64,000 nucleotides of DNA from Gracilibacillus caseinilyticus (GCF_022919115.1 NZ_CP095072.1:4402001-4466000), one strand, 5' to 3'. Counted from the stretch's first letter, positions 25,382-34,642 are shown. Program-made: numbers and translations. The notes: generated from the letters alone by a model not told the origin.

Positions 25382-26086
25382 ATGGAAACACATTTACAAC
25401 AATTAAGAGTTGAACTCGTTCGTTTTATGATGGTGTATAAGTTTGCCTTAGAAGAAGTCCATACGAAAATCAATATTCTGCAACAGGAATTTCAATATAT
25501 GCATGATTATAATCCGATCGAGCATGTGAAATCCCGTGTGAAATCACCTGAAAGTATCTTAAAGAAAATAAGAAAAAAAGACATCCCGCTATCGATAACA
25601 GAAATTCAGGAAAATATTCGCGACATAGCCGGTATCCGAATCAATTGTTCGTTCAAAAAAGATATCTACCGCATTTCCCAAATGCTAGAGAATCAGAAGG
25701 ATATTACCGTTATTCAAAAAAAAGACTATATAATAAATCCTAAATCTAATGGTTATCGCAGTATGCATTTAATCATTCAAATCCCTATCTTTATGTCTGA
25801 TCGTGTTGAAAACGTATTTGTTGAAATTCAAATTCGAACGATTGCGATGGATTTCTGGGCTAGTTTAGAGCACAAGATTTACTATAAATATAATAAAGAT
25901 ATACCAGATAGACTAAAAGCTGAATTAAAGGATGCCGCATCTTCTGCAACAGAGCTTGACAGAAAGATGGAATCTATCCATCAGGAAATTAATGAAATCA
26001 AGCAACAGACAGATCTTTTATCTGATCAGGATGAAGAAATGATCTTCCCAATGGAATTGTTAAAGGAGATAGTGGATAATAATTAA
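25382..26086 (+). CDS. relP: small alarmone synthetase RelP (GTP pyrophosphokinase)
   Basis: 234 aa. Single-domain (p)ppGpp synthetase of the YwaC/RelP type, without hydrolase or regulatory domains. Diagnostic stretches are N-P-I-E-H-V-K-S-R-V-K-S near 45-56, R-D-I-A-G-I-R-I near 82, N-G-Y-R-S-M-H-L near 124, and E-I-Q-I-R-T-I-A-M-D-F-W-A-S-L-E-H-K near 150. In B. subtilis the homologue is induced by cell-envelope stress. It is slightly longer than YwaC (about 210 aa), with an acidic C-terminal tail. The start has AAAGGAG about 11 nt upstream. The next gene, a TetR regulator, follows after 16 nt. Confidence 0.93.
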   Translation: METHLQQLRVELVRFMMVYKFALEEVHTKINILQQEFQYMHDYNPIEHVKSRVKSPESILKKIRKKDIPLSITEIQENIRDIAGIRINCSFKKDIYRISQMLENQKDITVIQKKDYIINPKSNGYRSMHLIIQIPIFMSDRVENVFVEIQIRTIAMDFWASLEHKIYYKYNKDIPDRLKAELKDAASSATELDRKMESIHQEINEIKQQTDLLSDQDEEMIFPMELLKEIVDNN

Positions 26087-26102
26087 TAGAAGGAGCAGAA
26101 CA

Positions 26103-26705
26103 TTGCCAAAGGAAACGTTTTTTAACTTACCAACTGAAAAGAAACAGAAATTATTAGATGCGCTGCATAAAGAATTCTCAGAGCAACCACTCGCGACTGC
26201 CTCGATCGCTCATATTATACAATACGCCGATATACCTCGAGGCAGCTTTTATCAATATTTCGATGATCTGGAAGACGCCTATTTCTATATTTTTAATCAG
26301 CAAATAGAACTGGCTATGGTTAAGTACATCTGGATTCTGGAAAAAAGTGAAGGAGACATATTCCAAGCATCTATTGAATTGTACCGTATTATAATTCAAG
26401 AGGAAGATCACTTTACCTTCTTTAAACATGCTTTTCTTAATATGAACTATAAAATCGAAAAATGTCTCTCAGGTATCTTTGCTAATGAGGAACGTTTCGA
26501 ACATTTTGAAGACATTTATAAAAGACTTGACTTACAATCTCTTAAACTAGAAAAAAAAGAAGAAATATTTCAATTGATGAAGTTGATTTCCGCGATTACT
26601 TTGCATAATATTACAGAGAAGTTTTCTAAAGAATTGTCACTGGATGAAGCTGTTCAAACGTATCAGACACAATTGGCTTTCATCAAATCAGGTGTTGTTC
26701 AGTAA
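26103..26705 (+). CDS. TetR/AcrR-family transcriptional regulator
   Basis: 200 aa with TTG start; AGAAGGAG lies 7 nt upstream. The N-terminal helix-turn-helix (T-A-S-I-A-H-I-I-Q-Y-A-D-I-P-R-G-S-F-Y-Q-Y-F at about 30-51) is typical; the C-terminal ligand domain is not assignable. It is co-transcribed with relP and the DUF3817 gene, so it may control its own operon in response to an unknown ligand, giving alarmone synthesis a local regulator. Confidence 0.88.
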   Translation: MPKETFFNLPTEKKQKLLDALHKEFSEQPLATASIAHIIQYADIPRGSFYQYFDDLEDAYFYIFNQQIELAMVKYIWILEKSEGDIFQASIELYRIIIQEEDHFTFFKHAFLNMNYKIEKCLSGIFANEERFEHFEDIYKRLDLQSLKLEKKEEIFQLMKLISAITLHNITEKFSKELSLDEAVQTYQTQLAFIKSGVVQ

Positions 26706-26727
26706 TTTTTGTTTAGGGAGGTAGGAG

Positions 26728-27015
26728 ATGAACCATATAAACAGATTTCGTATTATCGGCTTCTTGGAAGGAAGTTCTTTATTGCTTCTATTATTCTTGG
26801 CAATGCCCCTGAAATATTGGGCGGGATTACCAGAAATTGTTACGGTATTTGGCAGTGTACATGGTGGTCTGTTCATTGTATACATATTGTTTACTATTTA
26901 CACAACTATCACAGTCCGATGGCACTTCATCTGGTTTTTAAGCGCTGTTATTGTTGCTTTCATCCCGTTCGGTAATTTCATTCTGGACAAGCGAATCCGT
27001 CTATCATTTCAATAA
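26728..27015 (+). CDS. DUF3817 family membrane protein
   Basis: 95 aa, three hydrophobic segments. The pattern F-R-I-I-G-F-L-E-G-S-S-L-L-L-L near the N-terminus, G-S-V-H-G-G-L-F in the middle and a C-terminal F-I-P-F-G-N-F-I-L-D matches DUF3817 (YdzA-like) proteins. Function unknown. Start follows GGGAGGTAGG. Third gene of the relP operon. Confidence 0.85.
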   Translation: MNHINRFRIIGFLEGSSLLLLLFLAMPLKYWAGLPEIVTVFGSVHGGLFIVYILFTIYTTITVRWHFIWFLSAVIVAFIPFGNFILDKRIRLSFQ

Positions 27016-27084
27016 CAAGATGACGATTTGGGCAACCCAACATATCAAGAATCTCAGCTAACATAATTCGTGGTATGTCCGCAT

Positions 27085-27977
27085 TTTCTTATGCTTTATC
27101 TATAAACTATGAAGTAACTTCGTATATAACCGTAAAAAATGAACGTGATGATCAGCTTTGAGATCATATTGACATATATACTGTGCTTAAATTCCGCTCC
27201 TGCCAACCACTTCGCGTCCTGCGGGGCACGGCTGAAGCTAGGCTGCTACTCGACTTACTTCTCTGCTGCCTTGCACCGAGGAAGCCTACTTCGAAGCGTT
27301 ACTAGTAGACGCAGGTGCAGACGTGGTAGATCTTCAGCACCTACACGTCCCGCGGGAGTCTACGTGGTTGGCCTACGCTGATGTTAATATTTTACAACCA
27401 ATGTAAGAGGTAGCATTTTGAGCGGTATCCATATTTGTCTATACTTCATTTAAAAAATGCTTTAACTGCAGGTAATTAAAATTTCTTAATCCCAGTATGA
27501 CTAGCAATAGAATAGAGTGTCTGGAGTAGCTACCTTTTTTAATGAATGATATATGTTCCTATATTCAAAACACTAACAATAGTGGGGAGAGTCTCTGTAT
27601 ATTTCATACGCTTAAGTCAAAGTTCCACAACGAATAAAATAGCTAAAAACAGTGGCTATAAGCATATCATGTACTTATAATGAAGATGCTTATTTATAAG
27701 CGTAATGTAAACAGGCCAATATACTACCTCTTTCCTCAATTGTAGCAAGTACCTTAGCGCAGGCAAACCACGGAGACTCCCGTGGGATCAGCGCGAGCTG
27801 AAGATCCACTTAGGAAAGAAAATTCTTTTCTTTCCTAAGTTAGCTGAAGCCGTGCCCCACAGGACGCGGAGTGGTTGTCCGGAGCGATATTTTAGCACAC
27901 AAACCATGTCTAAATGATCTCTTGGAAAATTTTCACATTATATATAGCTAAATGGTCATTACTTCGCAGTTTGCTTC
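27085..27977. repeat. interspersed nested-inverted-repeat element, copy D (long form, duplicated)
   Basis: About 890 bp between convergent genes. Both ends carry the same half-element facing inward: GCTCCTGCCAACCACTTCGC near 27202 and its inverse GCGGAGTGGTTGTCCGGAGC near 27868. The next layer is G-GGGCACGGCTGAAGCTA with its inverse. The interior includes a perfect 15-bp hairpin ACTTAGGAAAGAAAA (27808-27822 with 27826-27840). Copy E at 31055-31948 differs at only a few positions. A reading frame at 27139-27381 is repeated identically in copy E, but it has no ribosome binding site and spans the inverted repeats, so I do not call it a gene. Confidence 0.85.
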
Positions 27978-28086
27978 TACTCTGTAACTAAAACAGTACT
28001 TATTTATATCTTGAAACTTCATTTTCTAGCATACACACTTCTGTTATCATTTCATTCCGCTTAGCTGTGACAAGGGGTGATGATTG

Positions 28087-28659
28087 TCATACATGTCGAT
28101 TCATTTGAAGGATTGCGAGAAATTGATTAGCTATATATGACGCACTATATTTAAAATCCTGCTGAATCCATTCTATTATTAATCCCCACAGGGCATATGC
28201 CTGATAACTGGCGATCAATTCAAGGTCAATGGCTTGATTCGGTTGCTGGGAACTAGCTGCTTCCTTCATTAAATCTTTTAATTTTTGGCAGATCCTACTT
28301 TGCAAACCTTCCAATGCATTCGATTTAGCTATCACCGTATAAAAGTCGTTATAACTTGCAACATGTTCGAAGATTTTGATCGACGACCCTGTTAAATTAT
28401 CCACATTTAACTCTTTAAATTGATGTAAAGGCTCACGATAAGACACGATCAGATCTGCTATCACATCATCCACCATCTCTTCTAACAATTGCTCTTTATA
28501 TTGATAATGCTTGTAAAACGTTCCCCTGTTCACATCCGCCTTTGTCACAATTTCCATAACTGTGATGTGTTGGAGAGTTTGTTGTTTTAATAAAGACATC
28601 AAGGCTTTTTTGAGTGCTTTTTTCGATTTTCGAACGCGACGATCCTGATATTCATTCAT
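28087..28659 (-). CDS. TetR/AcrR-family transcriptional regulator
   Basis: 190 aa. N-terminal helix-turn-helix with I-T-V-M-E-I-V-T-K-A-D-V-N-R-G-T-F-Y-K-H-Y (about 34-54). The C-terminal domain resembles the TetR_C group found with DhaS-like regulators. GGGAG lies upstream of the ATG. It is divergent from an SDR gene, and the space between them contains a promoter and a large inverted repeat, so regulation of the SDR gene is likely (inference). Confidence 0.88.
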   Translation of the reverse strand: MNEYQDRRVRKSKKALKKALMSLLKQQTLQHITVMEIVTKADVNRGTFYKHYQYKEQLLEEMVDDVIADLIVSYREPLHQFKELNVDNLTGSSIKIFEHVASYNDFYTVIAKSNALEGLQSRICQKLKDLMKEAASSQQPNQAIDLELIASYQAYALWGLIIEWIQQDFKYSASYIANQFLAILQMNRHV

Positions 28660-28753
28660 GTATATATTCTCCCTGTTTGTTTAATAATAGGTAGTAATTG
28701 AACATAAGAAACATATTTGTCTAATAGTCAACAAAACAAAGTCTGATTGATGA

Positions 28754-28815
28754 TTGTTTCTCCCATATTGGTATATTATACTATAAACAGGTGTTGATTA
28801 ACATACACCTGTTTA
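28754..28815 (+). promoter_or_regulatory. promoter and TetR-type operator for the SDR gene
   Basis: TTGTTT (28754-28759) and TATACT (28777-28782) are separated by 17 bp. Directly downstream is an 11-bp inverted repeat, TAAACAGGTGT (28784-28794) and ACACCTGTTTA (28805-28815). The arrangement fits repression by the divergently encoded TetR protein. The arms could also form an mRNA hairpin. Confidence 0.6.
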
Positions 28816-28859
28816 TTTTTTAGGTGACGTTTACAAAAATGTCTGAGGAGGAGTTAGTT

Positions 28860-29621
28860 ATGAAATTACAAAACAAAGTAGCAATTGTAACAGGTGCGGC
28901 TTCCGGTATGGGTAAAGCGATTGCAGAACGTTTCTCAGTAGAAGGAGCAGCAGTTGTATTAGCTGATTTAAACGCAGAAGGTGTTAATACGCTAGCAGAT
29001 GAAATAAACAATAATGGTGGAAAAGCAAAAGCTGTTGAAGTAAATATTTCCAATCTTGATGACATCGATCAAATGATTGATACAGCAGTCAATGAATTTG
29101 GAACATTAGATATACTTGTCAATAACGCAGGAATCATGGACAGTTTTGAACCAGTGGCAGAAGTGGATGATGACCGTTGGGATTTAATTTTTGATATTAA
29201 TACGAAAGGTGTTATGCGTGCGATGCGAAAAGCCATCCCTGTCTTTTTAGATAAGGGACAAGGAGTCATTATTAACACCGCTTCTTCTGGTGGATTAAAT
29301 GGTGCTCATGCGGGTGCAACGTATACTGCATCGAAGCATGCTGTCATCGGGTTAACAAAGAATACTGCTTTTATGTATGCACAGAAGGGTATTCGTTGTA
29401 ATGCGATTGCACCAGGTGCAGTAGCTACCAATATCTCGAACTCAATGAAAAATGTGAGCCAGTATGGCAGCGAACGACTTAAATTAAGTCAGTCCCTTAT
29501 TCCAAATGTAGGATCTCCTGAAGATATCGCGAATGTCGCATTATTCCTTGCATCTGATGAAGCTTCATTTGTCAACGGTACAACCATTACAGCTGACGCT
29601 GGATGGACGTCCGCATTTTAA
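28860..29621 (+). CDS. SDR-family NAD(P)-dependent oxidoreductase
   Basis: 253 aa. T-G-A-A-S-G-M-G-K-A (Rossmann), N-N-A-G, catalytic Ser in N-T-A-S-S-G-G, Y-T-A-S-K motif, and a typical C-terminus with D-A-G-W. Classical SDR of glucose 1-dehydrogenase/3-oxoacyl reductase type; substrate unknown. I chose the ATG at 28860 because GAGGAGG lies 8 nt upstream; an upstream in-frame ATG at 28824 lacks a site. Single gene ended by a terminator. Confidence 0.9.
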   Translation: MKLQNKVAIVTGAASGMGKAIAERFSVEGAAVVLADLNAEGVNTLADEINNNGGKAKAVEVNISNLDDIDQMIDTAVNEFGTLDILVNNAGIMDSFEPVAEVDDDRWDLIFDINTKGVMRAMRKAIPVFLDKGQGVIINTASSGGLNGAHAGATYTASKHAVIGLTKNTAFMYAQKGIRCNAIAPGAVATNISNSMKNVSQYGSERLKLSQSLIPNVGSPEDIANVALFLASDEASFVNGTTITADAGWTSAF

Positions 29622-29641
29622 TCAAATAATAACTCAATATC

Positions 29642-29674
29642 AGCCATTACTGAATTTCAGTAGTGGCTTTTTTG
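29642..29674 (+). terminator. rho-independent terminator of the SDR gene
   Basis: AGCCATTACTGA / TCAGTAGTGGCT stem with one G-T pair, followed by TTTTTTG. Confidence 0.85.
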
Positions 29675-29741
29675 CTTTTATTCATAGTTCTTGCTCCCAG
29701 TTCATAAAATGAAATAGCAGCAAAGAACGGAGGGTAATAAG

Positions 29742-30932
29742 ATGATCGTAATTGTCAGACAGGGTGATTCTCTATGGGATTACAGTCAATTATTTGGGAT
29801 TCCACTAACACTTATCGTCGCATCGAATAAACAGGTGAATCCAAACCAGATGATGATTGGCCAACAAATAGCCATTCCTGGATATGAGTTACAAACGCAT
29901 ACGATTCAATCAGGTGATACATTATGGGGAATTGCTCAAACCAATCAAATGCCAATCGACCTTTTATATTTAGTTAATCCTGGTATTCAGCCGATGGCTT
30001 TACAAATCGGTCAAAATATTAACATTCCTCGCCGAATTACAAATTCTATTATTTCGGATGTTGATCATTACACCTATGATAAAATGCGAGCAGATATACA
30101 AAGGCTTCGTAACCTATACCCCTTTATGGATCAGCAAATTATCGGCAATTCCGTATTAAATAAAGATATTATCGAACTGCGGATTGGAACCGGAACTCGT
30201 CAAAAACACATTAACGGTTCTTTTCATGCAACGGAATGGATTACTACCCCGATTATTATGAAATTTTTGAATGATTATGTTTTAGCTCTGACAAACAGTC
30301 AGCAAATACGTGGACTTAACTTATTACCTTTTTTTGAATCAAACACACTGTCTTTAGTACCGATGGTTAATCCAGACGGTGTCGATCTCGTCTTAGATGG
30401 AGCTGATGCAGCAGGTTCAAAAAGAGATTTTGTCCTATCGATAAACGACGGAAATACTGATTTTTCTGAATGGAAAGCAAATATAAATGGAGTGGATCTC
30501 AATAATCAGTACCCAGCGTTGTGGGAAACAGAAGCTGATCGTAAACCGACATCGCCTCAGCCTCGAGACTTTCCTGGCTATCAACCACTGTCAGAGCCCG
30601 AAGCGATAGCTATGGCAAATCTAGCCCAACAGTGGCCATTTGAGATCTTGAATGCTTTTCATACACAAGGGCAAGAAATTTACTGGGGTTTCCAGGGCTT
30701 AGAGCCTCCTCAGTCTGAAACTATCGTCGAAGAATTCAGCCGTGTCAGCGGCTATGAAGCTATCCAATATGTTGACAGCTATGCCGGTTACAAAGATTGG
30801 TTTATACAAGAGTTTCAACGTCCTGGTTATACAGTTGAACTCGGTATCGGGGTCAATCCATTACCAATTTCCCAGTTTGATGAAATTTATGAAGATACAT
30901 TAGGGATCATGCTGGCCACTTTATATATGTAA
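29742..30932 (+). CDS. LysM-M14 peptidase, gamma-D-glutamyl-L-diamino acid endopeptidase I type
   Basis: 396 aa. Two LysM peptidoglycan-binding repeats (about 2-46 and 52-96) are followed by a zinc carboxypeptidase-like M14 domain. Zinc ligands are His162 and Glu165 (F-H-A-T-E) and His307 (A-F-H-T-Q-G); the catalytic Glu366 lies in Y-T-V-E-L-G-I-G. This is the architecture of Bacillus endopeptidase I, which cuts the peptide stem of muropeptides in sporulation or germination. No signal peptide is present, as in that family, so it acts inside the cell or forespore or is released. Start follows GGAGGG. It stands within the block flanked by the duplicated repeats. Confidence 0.9.
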   Translation: MIVIVRQGDSLWDYSQLFGIPLTLIVASNKQVNPNQMMIGQQIAIPGYELQTHTIQSGDTLWGIAQTNQMPIDLLYLVNPGIQPMALQIGQNINIPRRITNSIISDVDHYTYDKMRADIQRLRNLYPFMDQQIIGNSVLNKDIIELRIGTGTRQKHINGSFHATEWITTPIIMKFLNDYVLALTNSQQIRGLNLLPFFESNTLSLVPMVNPDGVDLVLDGADAAGSKRDFVLSINDGNTDFSEWKANINGVDLNNQYPALWETEADRKPTSPQPRDFPGYQPLSEPEAIAMANLAQQWPFEILNAFHTQGQEIYWGFQGLEPPQSETIVEEFSRVSGYEAIQYVDSYAGYKDWFIQEFQRPGYTVELGIGVNPLPISQFDEIYEDTLGIMLATLYM

Positions 30933-31000
30933 GTAACAGAAACAAACAGACTATTTTAGCCAACGTGAATGAACTGGAACCAAAGAAATGTAAATAAATA

Positions 31001-31056
31001 AAGCCGAAGTAATACAAAATGACACCTAACCAGATTCGTGTTACATTCGGCTTTTT
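31001..31056 (+). terminator. terminator of the LysM-M14 gene, adjoining repeat copy E
   Basis: AAGCCGAA (31001-31008) pairs with TTCGGCTT (31046-31053), followed by TTTTCTT. Its loop shares sequence with the hairpin at 19333-19384. It merges directly into the duplicated element. Confidence 0.7.
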
Positions 31057-31948
31057 TCTTACGCTTTATCTATAAACTATGAAGTAACTTCGTATATAAC
31101 CGTAAAAAATGAACGTGATGATCAGCTTTGAGATCATATTGACATATATACTGTGCTTAAATTCCGCTCCTGCCAACCACTTCGCGTCCTGCGGGGCACG
31201 GCTGAAGCTAGGCTGCTACTCGACTTACTTCTCTGCTGCCTTGCACCGAGGAAGCCTACTTCGAAGCGTTACTAGTAGACGCAGGTGCAGACGTGGTAGA
31301 TCTTCAGCACCTACACGTCCCGCGGGAGTCTACGTGGTTGGCCTACGCTGATGTTAATATTTTACAACTAATGTAAGAAGTAGCATTTTGAGCGGTATCC
31401 ATATTTGTCTATACTTCATTTTAAAAATGCTTTAACTGCAGGTAATTAAAATTTCTTAATCCCAGTATGACTAGCAATAGAATAGAGTGTCTGGAGTAAC
31501 TACCTTTTTTAATGAATGATATATGTTCCTATATTCAAAACACTAACAATAGTGGGGAGAGTCTCTGTATATTTCATACGCTTAAGTCAAAGTTCCACAA
31601 CGAATAAAATAGCTAAAAACAGTGGCTATAAGCATATCATGTTACTTATAATGAAGATGCTTATTTATAAGCGTAATGTAAACAGGCCAATATACTACCT
31701 CTTTCCTCAATTGTAGCAAGTACCTTAGCGCAGGCAAACCACGGAGACTCCCGTGGGATCAGCGCGAGCTGAAGATCCACTTAGGAAAGAAAATTCTTTT
31801 CTTTCCTAAGTTAGCTGAAGCCGTGCCCCACAGGACGCGGAGTGGTTGTCCGGAGCGATATTTTAGCACACAAACCATGTCTAAATGATCTCTTGGAAAA
31901 TTTTCACATTATATATAGCTGAATGGTCATTACTTCGCAGTTTGCTTC
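31055..31948. repeat. interspersed nested-inverted-repeat element, copy E (long form, duplicate of D)
   Basis: Direct copy of 27085-27977 at an offset of 3970-3971 bp. I count about half a dozen single-base differences and a one-base insertion over about 890 bp, so the two are roughly 99% identical. It occupies the gap between the LysM-M14 gene and the convergent hypothetical gene at 31947-32594. The similarity ends within or just past the 3' end of that gene. Confidence 0.88.
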
Positions 31949-32594
31949 AACTTCGTATTACCTGGAATTTAGGACAGCACTTATTTATATCTTGATTGTG
32001 CGAGAAGGACAAAGTATTAAAATTGCGAGTTTTAATTTCCACGGTCCTGTTACTTCCAAATCTTCGCATATTTTTTCGATACTTAGAATCTTCCTCTAAC
32101 TCGATTAAGGACAATGCCACTTTTTCGATCTCTGGATTCTCTGTCACTTGATAGATATTATATAGATTTTGGATCATATCATTTCGTCTTAACGTGTAAT
32201 TTTTTTCATCTGTGCCATTGATAAATCGGTCTGTCATCCGATCAACGACAAGCCTCTCGTGTTGCTCACCTGCTAAGGCAATTCGCCATATTGCTTGTAA
32301 CGTATGTCTTGCGGTTACGAATTTTTCGTCATAGGTTACTTGCCACACCTGATCGAAATCCTCTAGTATCCGATTCTCAGGATCACTAATGGCTAAATAA
32401 GACAAAAACTGGCCAGCACGTGAGCGATCATGGGCATCCTTGCTCGATAAATCTTCGACAAGCTTGTCCCACACTTCATAAGCCCAATCAACTTCTTTTT
32501 TCATTTCCGCAATCAACTGATTATATGCTTGATATTGTTTGTTACGATCTTTGCTTTTCAGATTTTCGAAGTAGGATTGAACAGCATTATTCAC
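31947..32594 (-). CDS. hypothetical alpha-helical (HEAT-like) protein, 3' end next to repeat
   Basis: 215 aa, rich in helix-forming residues with spaced Leu and Trp, resembling ARM/HEAT-type helical repeats; residues about 20-170 look like the folded core. I do not recognise a named family. The start is probably GTG at 32594 with AAAGGG 8 nt upstream; a GTG at 32603 is possible. The last about 20 residues (…N-K-C-C-P-K-F-Q-V-I-R-S) are encoded where repeat copy E begins and read unlike the rest. The original C-terminus may therefore have been replaced when the element arrived. Confidence 0.6.
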   Translation of the reverse strand: MNNAVQSYFENLKSKDRNKQYQAYNQLIAEMKKEVDWAYEVWDKLVEDLSSKDAHDRSRAGQFLSYLAISDPENRILEDFDQVWQVTYDEKFVTARHTLQAIWRIALAGEQHERLVVDRMTDRFINGTDEKNYTLRRNDMIQNLYNIYQVTENPEIEKVALSLIELEEDSKYRKNMRRFGSNRTVEIKTRNFNTLSFSHNQDINKCCPKFQVIRS

Positions 32595-32630
32595 ATGTAA
32601 CACCCTTTGCTATTTATTCATTCTATAACG

Positions 32631-32660
32631 AAAGCTGTTTATCTCTCGATAAACAGCTTT
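32631..32660 (-). terminator. terminator of the aldo/keto reductase gene
   Basis: Perfect 12-bp stem AAAGCTGTTTAT / ATAAACAGCTTT with a 6-nt loop between the reductase stop codon and the next gene on the same strand. Confidence 0.8.
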
Positions 32661-32667
32661 CATACAA

Positions 32668-33585
32668 CTAAGGTAATTTATTTCCTGCAACGCGGTATAT
32701 ATCATACCACTCTTCCCTTGATAGCGTGACATCTGATGCTTTAGCTATTTGGGAGATTCTTTCCGGATTCATCGAGCCAATTATTGGTTGCATGTTTGCC
32801 GGATGTCTTAGAATCCAGGCGATTGCAATGGCAGATTTTGATACACCTTTTTTGTCTGCATATTCTTGAAGTTTTTCATTTAGGACCGGGAATTGATCGT
32901 TATCAACAAAAACCCCTTCAAAGAAACCATGTTGGAATGGCGACCACGGTTGGATCGTCATGTCATGGAGACGGCTGTAATCGATCACGCCACCATCACG
33001 AACAATGGACGGATCATGTTCCATATTTACATTCAGTCCAGCATCAATCATTGGTGTAAACATTAAGCTGAATTGTAATTGATTCGCAATAAGGTCCTGT
33101 TCCACTGATTTTTTTAACAACTCAATTTGCACCGGATTGTGATTACTTACACCAAAATGACGAACCTTGCCACTTTGTTTTAATTCGTTAAAAGCTTCCG
33201 ACACTTCTTCTGGTTCCATTAACGCATCTGGCCTATGTAATAACAATATATCAAGATAATCTGTTTTTAACCGTTGTAAGCTTCCTTCCACAGAACGAAT
33301 AATGTGTTCTTTGGAGAAGTCAAAAAAGCCGTCGCGAATACCGCATTTTGATTGAATAACCATTTTTTCACGAATCGAAGGATTCATATCAATCGCATCA
33401 GCAAAAATTTCTTCTGATTTACCAGCTCCATAAATATCGGCATGGTCAAACATATCAATGCCTGCTTCCATACTCTGTTCGATGACCCGGTTGGCCTCTT
33501 GTGTCGTTAACTGATCCATGCGCATGCAGCCGAGTGCTATTTCACTAACTTGCAGACCGCTATTTCCCAACTCTAACTTGTTCAT
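32668..33585 (-). CDS. aldo/keto reductase
   Basis: 305 aa (alpha/beta)8-barrel NADPH-dependent oxidoreductase of the YcsN/YdhF type. Catalytic tetrad: Asp in F-D-H-A-D-I-Y-G with the Tyr of that motif, Lys in V-I-Q-S-K-C-G, His in L-L-L-H-R-P-D. G-V-S-N-H-N and the C-terminal N-P-E-R-I are also typical. ATG at 33585 has AGAGGTG 6 nt upstream; ATG 33591 and GTG 33594 are in frame. Substrate unknown. No clear operon partner. Confidence 0.9.
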   Translation of the reverse strand: MNKLELGNSGLQVSEIALGCMRMDQLTTQEANRVIEQSMEAGIDMFDHADIYGAGKSEEIFADAIDMNPSIREKMVIQSKCGIRDGFFDFSKEHIIRSVEGSLQRLKTDYLDILLLHRPDALMEPEEVSEAFNELKQSGKVRHFGVSNHNPVQIELLKKSVEQDLIANQLQFSLMFTPMIDAGLNVNMEHDPSIVRDGGVIDYSRLHDMTIQPWSPFQHGFFEGVFVDNDQFPVLNEKLQEYADKKGVSKSAIAIAWILRHPANMQPIIGSMNPERISQIAKASDVTLSREEWYDIYRVAGNKLP

Positions 33586-33661
33586 TACCATCACCTCTCT
33601 TACATGTTAGCACATCGCTAATTTGTAAGCGATTAAATTGCTTGTCCAGCACCTATACATG

Positions 33662-34528
33662 TTAAGTTGTAGCTAGATACAATGCTCCTTTAATTCCCGC
33701 TTCATCTGTTAATCCAGGTGGCACAATATACTGATCAATCTCAGCTTCTGTTAGATGCGGCGAGCTGACATATTCATTCAGCATTTCTAACACTTTTTTG
33801 CGAACTAACGGAAAGAGCTGTTGTTGTTTCATCACGCCTCCCCCCATTATGATCCTCTCTGGTGACAAAATGTAAATATAATTCGTTAATGCTTGTGCAA
33901 GATAAAATGCTTCCATTTCCCAGACTTTTTCATTTTCGGCTAACTCATGGCCTTTCTTGCCCCACCTTTTTTCCAATGAAGGTCCAGCAGCAATCCCTTC
34001 CAGACAGTCGTGGTGATAAGGACATGTCCCTTCATAGTTATCATCAGGATGGCGAGCGACTTTAATATGCCCCATTTCCGGATGCGAGAGCCCTTTCAAT
34101 GTTTGACCGTTGAAATAGGCACCCGCACCAATTCCAGTACCGACTGTGATATAGAGACAGGAGTCAACGTCTTTTGCGTTTCCCCATTTTACTTCAGACA
34201 TTGCCGCTACATTTACATCGGTATCTATCATCACTTCTACACCGAGTTTATCTTTTAATATAGCGCCTAACGGATAACCTATCCAATCAGTCTTCGGTGA
34301 ATTTTGGATTTGGCCATAACTCTTGCTTTCCTGATTTATATCAATAGGACCAAAGCCTCCAAGTCCCAACCGTTCAATTCCTTTTCCTTCAAAAAACATG
34401 ATCACCTTTGGCACCGTTATCTCCGGATGCTCTGTCGGAATGACCGTCTTTTCAAAAATTTCCCCATGTTCATCACCGATTGCTAACACAAATTTGGTAC
34501 CGCCTGCTTCAATTCCCCCAAGCTTCAT
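33662..34528 (-). CDS. ROK-family fructokinase
   Basis: 288 aa. ATP-binding G-G-I-E-A-G-G-T-K-F at the N-terminus. The zinc-binding ROK segment H-P-E-M-G-H-I ... C-P-Y-H-H-D-C-L-E-G-I-A-A-G-P-S is the hallmark of the ScrK/GmuE-type fructokinases, which phosphorylate fructose (sometimes mannose). Cytoplasmic, usually dimeric. GGAGGG precedes the ATG. It stands alone, with no PTS or sucrose hydrolase next to it. Confidence 0.9.
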   Translation of the reverse strand: MKLGGIEAGGTKFVLAIGDEHGEIFEKTVIPTEHPEITVPKVIMFFEGKGIERLGLGGFGPIDINQESKSYGQIQNSPKTDWIGYPLGAILKDKLGVEVMIDTDVNVAAMSEVKWGNAKDVDSCLYITVGTGIGAGAYFNGQTLKGLSHPEMGHIKVARHPDDNYEGTCPYHHDCLEGIAAGPSLEKRWGKKGHELAENEKVWEMEAFYLAQALTNYIYILSPERIIMGGGVMKQQQLFPLVRKKVLEMLNEYVSSPHLTEAEIDQYIVPPGLTDEAGIKGALYLATT

Positions 34529-34642
34529 TTCTACACCCTCCAGCTATATGCTTTTTTCACTCTTATTGTAGCATAATCTCTTTTGCAAATAGAATAACAT
34601 ACTCTTTACTTCTGCATACTATCTAAAAAAAGGAGTATGAAA

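Noticed and set aside
27139..27381. 80-codon open frame repeated identically at 31109-31351
   Set aside because: It has no ribosome binding site, spans the inverted-repeat arms and is identical only because the DNA element is duplicated.
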